This document shows positions 7,838-14,929 of a stretch of DNA of 64,000 nt, in pieces (position 1 is the stretch's first letter; each line of letters starts with the position of its first letter). The stretch is from Hymenobacter chitinivorans DSM 11115 (GTDB lineage Bacteria > Bacteroidota > Bacteroidia > Cytophagales > Hymenobacteraceae), in contig NZ_PGFA01000004.1 of the NCBI RefSeq assembly GCF_002797555.1, positions 434,001-498,000 on the forward strand. Reading direction: 5' to 3'. The notes under the pieces were generated by a model. It was not told the DNA's origin. It made no database searches and saw only the letters and a list, made by a program, of their open reading frames with translations. The translations under genes and the position numbers were made by a program.

Positions 7838-8635
7838 CTACCCCAGTCCGCTCACGTCGAGCTTGGAGCCGGCCTGCAAAAACTGGTTGGCGGTGCCGAT
7901 GACCACGGAAGGCTTCTTGGATTTCTCCAGACCCGAGCCGTTGCCGACCCCGGGGGCCGAGTTGGCCGTGGGCGTAAAGAGGTCTACTACATCGCTGTCC
8001 ACGAAGGAGTTGTAGTTCATCAAATCCCGAATCAAGGCGGCATGGCGGGCTTCTACCGACACGATTTTACCGGCCAAAGCCAGGTACACCGGGTTGGTAA
8101 TGTAGCGGCCCGCTCCGTTGTAGGCGGCTACCCCGAGGTCTTCAAAGGCCATGGCCGCGTCGAGCACACCCAGCTTGGCACTGGTCGACGTGCGCTTGCC
8201 CACAGTGAAGTCGATGGCCGAAAAGTCCGGCGTCAGGTCCTTGATGATGCTGGCCGCCGGAATCGTGTTCTTGAAAAAGTCGCGGTGGGCTTTTTCGTGC
8301 AGGGCCAGGTCGGTCAGGATCTGGCGCTCGGCGCTGTTGGCACCCAGGCCGGCGAAATACGTCCCGGCGGCTCCGGTAATCACCTGGTTGTAGAAGGCCG
8401 CTTCGAGCTGCTCGAGGGCGTAGGCGTAGTTCAGGACGCCGATGTCGCTGGAGCCCACGTTGACGTCGCCGTTGGCGTTTACCTCATCGTCGTCATCGTC
8501 GCAGCCCGTGAGGAGCAAGCCGGTCAGCGCGAGGCCGGCGCCGGTGTAGCGCAGGAAGTCGCGGCGGGGTAGGGCACCTTGTAAGCCGGATAGTGCGTGA
8601 GCTTCTGTCGGAACAGAATGGGTTTGTTTAGTCAT
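7838..8635 (-). CDS. Ferritin-like Tat-exported lipoprotein
   Basis: A 265-residue ferritin-like protein. The N-terminus has a twin-arginine motif (PRRDFLRYTGAG) followed by a lipobox (LLTGC) and an acidic DDDDDE run, so it should be exported folded by Tat and lipidated. The four-helix metal-site motifs are visible: LEQLEAAFYN, LHEKAHRDFF, AFEDLGVAAYN and VEARHAALIRD. The open frame extends to 8701, but the ATG at 8635 puts the RR motif at a normal distance, so I use it. It is the first gene of a two-gene unit with the ferritin-like gene at 6824-7798. A possible folded leader lies at 8714-8813. Confidence 0.85.
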   Translation of the reverse strand: MTKQTHSVPTEAHALSGLQGALPRRDFLRYTGAGLALTGLLLTGCDDDDDEVNANGDVNVGSSDIGVLNYAYALEQLEAAFYNQVITGAAGTYFAGLGANSAERQILTDLALHEKAHRDFFKNTIPAASIIKDLTPDFSAIDFTVGKRTSTSAKLGVLDAAMAFEDLGVAAYNGAGRYITNPVYLALAGKIVSVEARHAALIRDLMNYNSFVDSDVVDLFTPTANSAPGVGNGSGLEKSKKPSVVIGTANQFLQAGSKLDVSGLG

Positions 8636-8842
8636 AGCAAGTAGGAGTTGGCGTGAATAGTTGGTGTGGGTACTACGCCTATCCGGGAGCTGACTGGCCA
8701 TTTTGAGGCTAAAAACCCGTAGTTACTACATCAAAATACGTATGCCGCCCACTTGCTTTGCGTTAAGTGCGCACCTGGATTTACGCAGTAACCGCAAATC
8801 CAGCCTACGGGTTAATTACGTACAGTCAGGCCTTTACGGCCC

Positions 8843-9724
8843 TTAGGCCGCCACTTCTTCAGTGGGAGCCAGCGGGGCGGCGGCCGGATTTCGGCTGGTG
8901 TACCAGGTGTTCAGCACCACGCCCAGCAGCACCAGAGCCATGCCCAGGTAGGCCACTACGGGAAAGGCTTCGTTGAAGAACAGCAACCCCAGTCCCACCG
9001 CGTACAGAATACCGAGGTAGTTCAGGTTGGCCACGCTCGAGAGCCGCTCGGCCTGGTAGGCTTTGGTCAGGCAGAGCTGGGCGCCCTGGGCCAGCAGACC
9101 GGTGAGCAGCAGCCAGAGCCAGTCGAGGCCGCGGGGTGGTACCCAGTCGAAGAGGCAGTAGACGGCCGCCACGGGCAGGGCCACCATGGGCAGGTAAAAT
9201 ACCACCACCAACGGGTCTTCCTTGCCCTTGAGCTTGCGGATGGAATTGTAGGAAAAGCCGGCAAAAAGCGCCGAGGCCACGCCCAGCGCCAGGTACAGCG
9301 GCTCGACGCGGGTATCAACGCCCTCCACTACCAGCACGCCCAGAAACGAGAGCAGAAAAAATGCCCACTGCCAGGGCCGCACCGATTCGCGCACGATGAA
9401 GATGCCCAGTACAGCCGTGAAAATCGGGGCCAGGTACTGAATGGTGACGGCCGTGGCCAGGGGCATTTTCTGCAAAGTGAAAAAGTACAGAATCAGGGAC
9501 AACACGCCCGTAATGCCCCGGGAAACCAGGTAGAAGTGGTTGGTGCCCCAGGGCCGGATGCGCAGAACCCGCAGCAGCAGGTAGCTGGCCGCCAAGGAAA
9601 AAATAGAGCGGAACAGGATGATTTCGAGGGGCGGCAAGTGGCCCAGCAGCTTCACGCACACGTTCATCAAGGCGAAGAGCAGCGTGGAAAGCAGCATGTA
9701 GCGGGCACCGGAAGTCAAAGGCAT
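8843..9724 (-). CDS. EamA/DMT family transporter
   Basis: A 293-residue inner-membrane transporter of the drug/metabolite superfamily with about ten hydrophobic helices in two EamA halves (roughly 10-135 and 145-280). The repeat is visible as PIFTAVLGIFIVRESVRPWQW in the first half and GLLFFNEAFPVVAYLG in the second. These proteins usually export metabolites or amino acids, and the substrate is unknown. An in-frame ATG exists at 9775, but the ATG at 9724 lies directly before the first helix and avoids a long Pro/Leu extension. The upstream neighbour on the same strand is an MFS transporter (69 nt gap). Confidence 0.85.
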   Translation of the reverse strand: MPLTSGARYMLLSTLLFALMNVCVKLLGHLPPLEIILFRSIFSLAASYLLLRVLRIRPWGTNHFYLVSRGITGVLSLILYFFTLQKMPLATAVTIQYLAPIFTAVLGIFIVRESVRPWQWAFFLLSFLGVLVVEGVDTRVEPLYLALGVASALFAGFSYNSIRKLKGKEDPLVVVFYLPMVALPVAAVYCLFDWVPPRGLDWLWLLLTGLLAQGAQLCLTKAYQAERLSSVANLNYLGILYAVGLGLLFFNEAFPVVAYLGMALVLLGVVLNTWYTSRNPAAAPLAPTEEVAA

Positions 9725-9793
9725 GGGCAAAGTAAGCGGGTGGGAACAGAGCGGCGGTAAGGCAAGCAGGAACAAGGGTCGGGGGGCGGCAAC

Positions 9794-11071
9794 TTAGCCC
9801 ACGGGCGGGGTCGAAAGCTCCCGGTAGCGGGTCACCAGCACCAGGGCCGAGGCCACGATAAAGGCGCCCAGGGCGGCGTAGCCCCACACCACGTGGGAGC
9901 CGCGGGCAAAGAAGGGCAAGGTAAAAAGCAGGATAAAGCCGGTGCGCAGCAGCACGTTGGCCACGTTAAAAATGCTGTTGACCCGCCCGCTGACTTCGTT
10001 GGGCACGTGGGCAAACAGGTAGCTGACCCGCAGGATGCGCGTGCCGGCGTTGGTAACGCCCAGCACCAGGGAAAATGCCAGAAATAGGCTTACCGAGCGA
10101 GTAGCAGCGGCCGCGCCAAAACCCAGCCCGGCCAGCAGCATGAGCAGGATAATGGAGCGCACCGGGGGCTGGTGCCGAAACAGGCGGTGCACAAACACGC
10201 CCGCACTCAGCGCGCCCAGGGCGTAGGCCACCTCGGCGGCCCCGAAAGCCCCGGCGCCGGCCCGCAGGTGGTTGTGAATGTACATCGGCATCAGGGCGTT
10301 GAGCTCCACGAGCAGGCCCACGAAAACCGAGAAGGAAAACAGCCCGAACACCCAGATGGTGCGGTGCTCTCGCAGGTAGGTTACGCCCGTGCGCAGCCGT
10401 TTCCAGAGCGTGCCCAGCTCCACCTGCGTCAGCTGCACCGGCCGGTGGCGGATGCTGGCAATCAGGACCACGGCCACCACGTAGGTCAGCCCGTCGAGTA
10501 GGAAAATCTGGTGCAGAGGCCAGGCTTTCACGGCAAAAGGCAGGGTGACCGAGGCGCCCAGCAGCTGATAGGTGCCACCCCGGGGCAAGCCTTCAATCAG
10601 CAGCGCGGCCAGCGCCCCGCTCACCACCGACGTAGCCTGCCCCACGATTTCGATGGTGGAGGTGATACGGCCGTAGTCCTCGGGCCGGCTGATTTCCTGG
10701 GCAAAGGCGTAAAGGTTGGGGTAGTGAATGCCGTAGCCAAACACGGTGGTAGTGAAGGCCAGCAGAATCCCCGGCAGCGGCACCGAGCCCGTCAGGAAGC
10801 CGTAGGTGGCTACGCTGAGCAGAATCAGGCCCTCCACGATGTTGGTGACCAGAAATACCTGCTTCCGGTCGAACCTATCGACGAGGGCGCCGGCGTACAT
10901 GCCCCAGAACAGGGAGGCAAACGTGACCAGGGCGTAGACCAGATTGAAGGTGGTGGAAGCGCCCTGCCGGGCAAAGTACCAGGGCACGGCCAGCATCGAA
11001 ATGCCCTGGGCAAAGCCGGAAATGGCGTTGGCCGTAAACAAAAAGCGCAGGGCCCGGCGGTTTTCTCTCAC
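9794..11071 (-). CDS. MFS transporter, GTG start
   Basis: A 425-residue major facilitator with 12 hydrophobic segments. The conserved loop 2-3 motif is present as GALVDRFDRKQV (about residues 60-75). The profile is that of enterobactin-exporter/macrolide-efflux-like MFS proteins, substrate unknown. The frame is open back to 11116 (ATG), but I prefer the GTG at 11071. A minus-7-like box CAACTTTG (11076-11083, minus) lies only 4 nt before it, so an ATG at 11116 would be upstream of the promoter. The GTG also gives a compact start (VRENRRALRFLF) directly before helix 1. It is divergent from recX. If the promoter is elsewhere, the longer form is possible. Confidence 0.82.
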   Translation of the reverse strand: MRENRRALRFLFTANAISGFAQGISMLAVPWYFARQGASTTFNLVYALVTFASLFWGMYAGALVDRFDRKQVFLVTNIVEGLILLSVATYGFLTGSVPLPGILLAFTTTVFGYGIHYPNLYAFAQEISRPEDYGRITSTIEIVGQATSVVSGALAALLIEGLPRGGTYQLLGASVTLPFAVKAWPLHQIFLLDGLTYVVAVVLIASIRHRPVQLTQVELGTLWKRLRTGVTYLREHRTIWVFGLFSFSVFVGLLVELNALMPMYIHNHLRAGAGAFGAAEVAYALGALSAGVFVHRLFRHQPPVRSIILLMLLAGLGFGAAAATRSVSLFLAFSLVLGVTNAGTRILRVSYLFAHVPNEVSGRVNSIFNVANVLLRTGFILLFTLPFFARGSHVVWGYAALGAFIVASALVLVTRYRELSTPPVG

Positions 11072-11075
11072 GCGG

Positions 11076-11083
11076 CAAAGTTG
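11076..11083 (-). promoter_or_regulatory. Minus-7-like box of the MFS gene
   Basis: CAACTTTG matches the Bacteroidota TAnnTTTG element at seven of eight positions. Only CCGC separates it from the GTG start, which implies a leaderless transcript. Confidence 0.45.
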
Positions 11084-11167
11084 GGAAACGGTAGCTTGCA
11101 GCCGAACGACAAACAACCCGCATGCGTTGTTACAAACCCGGCCCTTCGTAACCCTGCCGCCCCGCTT

Positions 11168-11674
11168 ATGTACTCATCCGAACCCCCCAAGAAGAAATTT
11201 TACACCCCCGGCGAGGCTCTGCCCAAAATTGCGGCCTACTGCGCCTACCAGGAGCGTACCACCAAGGAAGTGGAAGCCAAGCTGCGCGAGTACGGCCTCA
11301 ACGAGGACGAGGCCGGCGAAATCATCATCCGCCTGAGCCGGGAAAAGCTGCTCGACGAGGAGCGCTTCGCCAAATCCTTCGTGCGCGGCAAGGTGGGCAT
11401 CAAGAAGTGGGGCCGCCGCCGCATCACCCAGGAGCTCAAGCAGAAAGGCTTGTCCGACTACTGCATCAAGGCCGGCATGAAGGAAATTGACGGCGACGTG
11501 TACTACCAGAACCTGGTCGACACGCTGGAAAAGCGCAACCGGGTGGAAAAGGAAGGCAACCAGCGCCTGCGCCGCCAGAAGCTCACCATGTTCCTGACCG
11601 TAAAAGGCTACGAAAACGACCTGATTAAAATGGCCCTGGACGATTTGGGCAAGGAGCCACAGGACGAAGATTAG
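11168..11674 (+). CDS. recX: RecX family regulatory protein
   Basis: A 168-residue all-helical protein with three tandem RecX three-helix repeats. Recognisable blocks are AYCAYQERTTKEVEAKL, LLDEERFAKSFVRGK and WGRRRITQELKQKG. RecX proteins bind RecA filaments and modulate recombination and the SOS response in the cytoplasm. The frame is open far upstream (to 10511), but that part is antisense to the MFS gene and the family begins near the ATG at 11168. It has no recA neighbour here. Its stop codon TAG overlaps the stop codon of the convergent S41-like gene (shared TTAG, 11671-11674), so no terminator fits between them. Confidence 0.88.
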   Translation: MYSSEPPKKKFYTPGEALPKIAAYCAYQERTTKEVEAKLREYGLNEDEAGEIIIRLSREKLLDEERFAKSFVRGKVGIKKWGRRRITQELKQKGLSDYCIKAGMKEIDGDVYYQNLVDTLEKRNRVEKEGNQRLRRQKLTMFLTVKGYENDLIKMALDDLGKEPQDED

Positions 11675-13005
11675 TGCCGGATAATTGCCTCCAGGGCCGG
11701 ATCTTGGCCGGCCTGGTAGGCGCGCCAGGTCAGCGGGGCCCGCAGCTGCGGCTGCAGCGAAGCCACCGCCAAATCCATGTAAAGCAGTGGCGCCCATTCG
11801 GGATGGGGCACCGGGGAATAGCTGTGAAAACGGTCGGCGTAGTGCAGCGTCAGGCCCGAATTAGGCAACAGCACATTGCCGCCCTCGGCCCAGAAGTCTA
11901 GTTCGTCGCCGGCGGGCTCACCCACAATGGTGGCCTGGGCTAGCTGCCGCAGCTGAGCCGCGTGAAACAAACCGGCCGAAAAGGTGGCGGCCCCGGTAAT
12001 AACGTACACCTGCGCCTGCCGCCGCCGGGCTACGGAGTCGAGCTGCTGCATGAGCCGCTCAGCTGTTTGCAGGTTGCCACCCGTGTTAAACCGCAGGTCG
12101 ACCACCACTTTCCGGACTCTTTGCTGCTGGAGCGTCGTGAGAAAACGCCGGCCGAAATCTGCCAAAGATTCGCCCTGGGGCATGTTGCCGGCCCGATTAT
12201 ACTGCAAATACAACAGCTGCTCAGGAGCCAGGTAGCGGGCCCAGTAATACTGCTGGGGGCGCCGCAGATACAGCGGCAGCTGGGCCGTATCGGTGGGCAG
12301 GGCGCTACGCCACGCAGCGCCGCGGCCCGGGTGCGTAGGTGCTAGGTCCCACCAGGCTTCGGTGGGCGGCGGGGTCTTTTGGAAAGCCATGGGCTCTAGC
12401 GTCCGGACCAGGCGGTGCCCTTGCCGCGTCTGGCAGGTCACGGTCAGCTGGCCATCGGCGCCCACCAGCTGCAGCCCGGCCAGGGTTTCGGGGCTGGTCA
12501 GCGTGTAGGTGCTCATGTACGCTGCCCACCCCGCATTGCCGGCGTAGAGCGGGGCCACGGCTTGGCGGGCCGCTTCCGGGGTGTGCTGGCCCAGCCGCAG
12601 GATTTTGGCGCCCAGCAGGTCGGCGTACTCGGGGGTAGCTTTTACCACGTACAGGCCCTCCTTAAACCACCAGACCCGAATGGGGTAGCGCCGCAGCTCA
12701 CTGCGGTTGCGCAGCAAGTACAGGCGGGTGTGGGCGTTGCCGGCGCCGGCCACGGCCCGGGCCAAGCCCACCAGCATTTCCGGCGTCGATTTCACCCCGA
12801 CCGAATCCTGCAGGGCCGTAATGCGCCGCCGAAACGTAGCCCGGGCCGCCGGGCTAAAGCTTTGGTCGCGCACCAGGAATGTATCGAGGGCTACTTGCAG
12901 GTCTTGACGCCACTGCGCGGCGCTTAGAGTGGGCTGCTGGGCGGCGGCGGGGCGGCCGAGCAGGAGCCCCACCAAGAGCAGGCAAGCCAGGTAAAAACGT
13001 TTCAT
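11671..13005 (-). CDS. S41-like peptidase, exported
   Basis: A 444-residue protein with a signal peptide (MKRFYLACLLLVGLLLGRPA, then AAAQ). The C-terminal tail-specific-protease fold is visible: LYLQYNRAG, then VVVDLRFNTGGN at about residue 315, then ITGAATFSAGLF, where the Ser is at the nucleophile position, and GEPAGDELDFW. The lysine that follows the nucleophile in C-terminal processing proteases is not seen in the next 30 residues, so this belongs to the divergent Bacteroidota S41 group or is inactive. A GTG two codons upstream (13011) is an alternative start. The 3' end overlaps recX by 4 bp. Confidence 0.8.
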   Translation of the reverse strand: MKRFYLACLLLVGLLLGRPAAAQQPTLSAAQWRQDLQVALDTFLVRDQSFSPAARATFRRRITALQDSVGVKSTPEMLVGLARAVAGAGNAHTRLYLLRNRSELRRYPIRVWWFKEGLYVVKATPEYADLLGAKILRLGQHTPEAARQAVAPLYAGNAGWAAYMSTYTLTSPETLAGLQLVGADGQLTVTCQTRQGHRLVRTLEPMAFQKTPPPTEAWWDLAPTHPGRGAAWRSALPTDTAQLPLYLRRPQQYYWARYLAPEQLLYLQYNRAGNMPQGESLADFGRRFLTTLQQQRVRKVVVDLRFNTGGNLQTAERLMQQLDSVARRRQAQVYVITGAATFSAGLFHAAQLRQLAQATIVGEPAGDELDFWAEGGNVLLPNSGLTLHYADRFHSYSPVPHPEWAPLLYMDLAVASLQPQLRAPLTWRAYQAGQDPALEAIIRH

Positions 13006-13103
13006 GGGCACGGGCAGCCGGGTATGCCTTCGGCCACGAATGCACAGATTTACAATAACCCTCTAAGGTTGCCTGGTTGCCAAAACTCAGAGTCAACCCG
13101 AGC

Positions 13104-13742
13104 TTAGCGCCGCTGCGGCACCAGTGGCGGGGCGGTTTGCTGGGTGAGGATGACGCGGCGCCCGGTCATAGTTTCGAGCATGGGCCGCAGAATCTGCTCG
13201 GCGTTCTGGGTTGTCTGGGCCAGGATGCCCGACTGCAGAGCGGCGCGCTGCACGTTCTTTTCGGCGTATTTATAGCCTTCGTCCACCAGCTCGGCATCAT
13301 TGAAAAACGAGTTCTGAGTGCTGTATACCCGGCTCTGGCTGTGGTCCACTTGCCAGGTGCACAGCTCGGCGGCCGGCAAAGCCACGCGCACCACCGAGTC
13401 GCCCTCAAACACCACGTCCTGGGGCTTGACCTTGCGCAAATCGAGGCAGCCGATGGCGTTGCCGGCCACAATGAGGGCCACTTTCGAATCGGGCAAAAAC
13501 CGGTAGGTGCTCTTGCGGTACTCCACCACGTCCTTGAACTGGTAGCGCACCAGCTCCAGCCGGCCCAGGGCCTCAATCTTGGTCAGGACCGTGTTGTGGG
13601 TCACGGTAATGCGGGGCTCGGGTGTCAGCGGGTTGCTGAAATCAAACAGGCTGGGCTGGACTTTCTTCCAGAGAAACCAGCCCAGGCCCACCAGAAACAG
13701 CAGGGGCAGCAGGCGGCGGAGCAAACGAAACAGGGGCGGCAT
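13104..13742 (-). CDS. DUF4230 domain protein
   Basis: A 212-residue protein with an N-terminal membrane anchor (about residues 8-27) followed by a mixed alpha/beta domain with KIEALGRLELVRYQFKDVVEYR and the conserved-looking ALIVAGNAIGCLDLRKV block, then a long C-terminal helix ending in RRVILT. This matches DUF4230, a family of unknown role whose domain is expected outside the cytoplasm. It stands alone between two minus-strand genes (71-98 nt gaps), with no clear promoter box. Confidence 0.8.
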   Translation of the reverse strand: MPPLFRLLRRLLPLLFLVGLGWFLWKKVQPSLFDFSNPLTPEPRITVTHNTVLTKIEALGRLELVRYQFKDVVEYRKSTYRFLPDSKVALIVAGNAIGCLDLRKVKPQDVVFEGDSVVRVALPAAELCTWQVDHSQSRVYSTQNSFFNDAELVDEGYKYAEKNVQRAALQSGILAQTTQNAEQILRPMLETMTGRRVILTQQTAPPLVPQRR

Positions 13743-13813
13743 AGGCAGGGGCGGCGGGCGGAACGGGTGATTGGGAAGCAGTACGGCTCAGGTTACCATT
13801 TGGCTGCCCAATA

Positions 13814-14734
13814 TTAGCTTACCGCCGGCCACCACGTGCTGCGCGGCCCGAACCGCTGCTCAAAACCGACCCAGCCCTGCAGCCCCCCCGTATGCACGGC
13901 CACCACCGTGCTGCCCGCCGGAAAGCGGCCCTGCCGAATCTGGTCCACGAGGGCGTAGAGCAGCTTACCAGTGTAAATCGGGTCGAGCAACACGCCGTGC
14001 CGGGTTTGGAAGTCGTGGATAAACGTGAGCAGTTCGGCCGAGAACCGGGCGTAGCCGCCGCAGTGGTAGTCGGTCAGCAGCTGGTAGTTATGGTACGTAT
14101 GGCCCGTGGCGGCCTGGGTCAGCTCGTTGATTTCGCCTGATAGGAAGCCGCCGTTTTTCAGGGCCGCTACGCCAAGGGCCGCGCGCTGCCCCGCCAGTCC
14201 GGTGAGCAGACCGGCCAGGGTGCCACCGGTGCCGCAGGCCACGGCCAGAAAGTCGAAGCTGGTCTGGGCAGCCAGTTCCGTCACCAGCTCAGCGCAGCCG
14301 GGCAGGGCCAGGGCGTTGGTGCCACCCTCGGGCAGCACGTAGGCCGGGCCCGTTTGGGCTAGCAGCTCGGCCAGTACCGCCGGCTCGTGCTGGCGGCGGT
14401 AGGTTTCCCGGTCGAGGTAGCGCAGGTGCATGCCGTCGGCCACGGCCCGGGCCAGCGTGGGGTTCAGCGGCCCGGTTTCTTCCCCCCGAATCAGGCCGAT
14501 GGTGCGGAAGCCCAGCAGGCGGCCCGCGGCGGCCACGGCGGCAATGTGGTTGGAAAACGCCCCGCCGAAAGTCAGTAGTGTATCGTGGCCCTGGCTCCGG
14601 GCTTCCTGCAGGTTGTATTTGAGCTTGCGCCACTTGTTGCCCGGCAGCTCGGGGTGGGTCAGGTCGTCGCGGCAGAGCAGCAGCCGTACGCCGCGCTGCG
14701 TAGCTATGGGCTCCTGGAGTTCCTGAATGAGCAT
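13814..14734 (-). CDS. PLP-dependent D-cysteine desulfhydrase / ACC deaminase-like enzyme
   Basis: A 306-residue fold-type II PLP enzyme. The PLP lysine lies in the PGNKWRKLKYNL block (about residue 33-38), followed by TFGGAFSNHIAAVAAAG (about 55-71), and the phosphate-binding CGTGGTLAGL loop at about 188-197. These are typical of the 1-aminocyclopropane-1-carboxylate deaminase/D-cysteine desulfhydrase group. The two activities cannot be separated by eye. In a Bacteroidota without ethylene-related genes nearby, D-cysteine or another D-amino acid breakdown is more likely (inference). The region upstream holds a terminator and an inverted pair of dispersed repeats. Confidence 0.85.
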   Translation of the reverse strand: MLIQELQEPIATQRGVRLLLCRDDLTHPELPGNKWRKLKYNLQEARSQGHDTLLTFGGAFSNHIAAVAAAGRLLGFRTIGLIRGEETGPLNPTLARAVADGMHLRYLDRETYRRQHEPAVLAELLAQTGPAYVLPEGGTNALALPGCAELVTELAAQTSFDFLAVACGTGGTLAGLLTGLAGQRAALGVAALKNGGFLSGEINELTQAATGHTYHNYQLLTDYHCGGYARFSAELLTFIHDFQTRHGVLLDPIYTGKLLYALVDQIRQGRFPAGSTVVAVHTGGLQGWVGFEQRFGPRSTWWPAVS

Positions 14735-14757
14735 GGGTGGGTTATGGTTATTACGTC

Positions 14758-14920
14758 TGCCCTCCTGAACGCAGTGAAGGACTTCCCTCGCCTCGGTGGC
14801 AAGCCTAGTTCAATGTAAAAGCCCTTTACCAACAGCTGGTAAAGGGCTTTTGTACGGTGATATGAACCTGAGCGGGTTAGGCCAGGAAAGTCCTTCGGCT
14901 TCGCCTCAGGATGACAGGGA
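14758..14920. repeat. Inverted pair of dispersed intergenic repeats around a terminator
   Basis: A segment containing CCTGAACGCAGTGAAGGACTT (about 14763-14784) reappears inverted and diverged around 14888-14914 (AGTCCTTCGGCTTCGCCTCAGG). The two copies flank the hairpin at 14817-14851. The type resembles the dispersed TCCTGAGCG-AGCGAAGGAC intergenic repeats common in many bacterial genomes. Confidence 0.55.
14816..14852. terminator. Bidirectional terminator
   Basis: AAAAGCCCTTTACCA (14817-14831) pairs perfectly with TGGTAAAGGGCTTTT (14837-14851) around a 5-nt loop. The hairpin is symmetrical, with U-rich arms on both strands. No gene in the window clearly ends here on the plus strand; it may insulate the yfhO-like gene from the D-cysteine desulfhydrase gene. 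Confidence 0.7.
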
Positions 14921-14929
14921 GAAAAAGCC

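Noticed and set aside
10511..11167. N-terminal extension of the recX frame
   Set aside because: The extension is antisense to the MFS gene and has no RecX similarity. The ATG at 11168 gives the family length.
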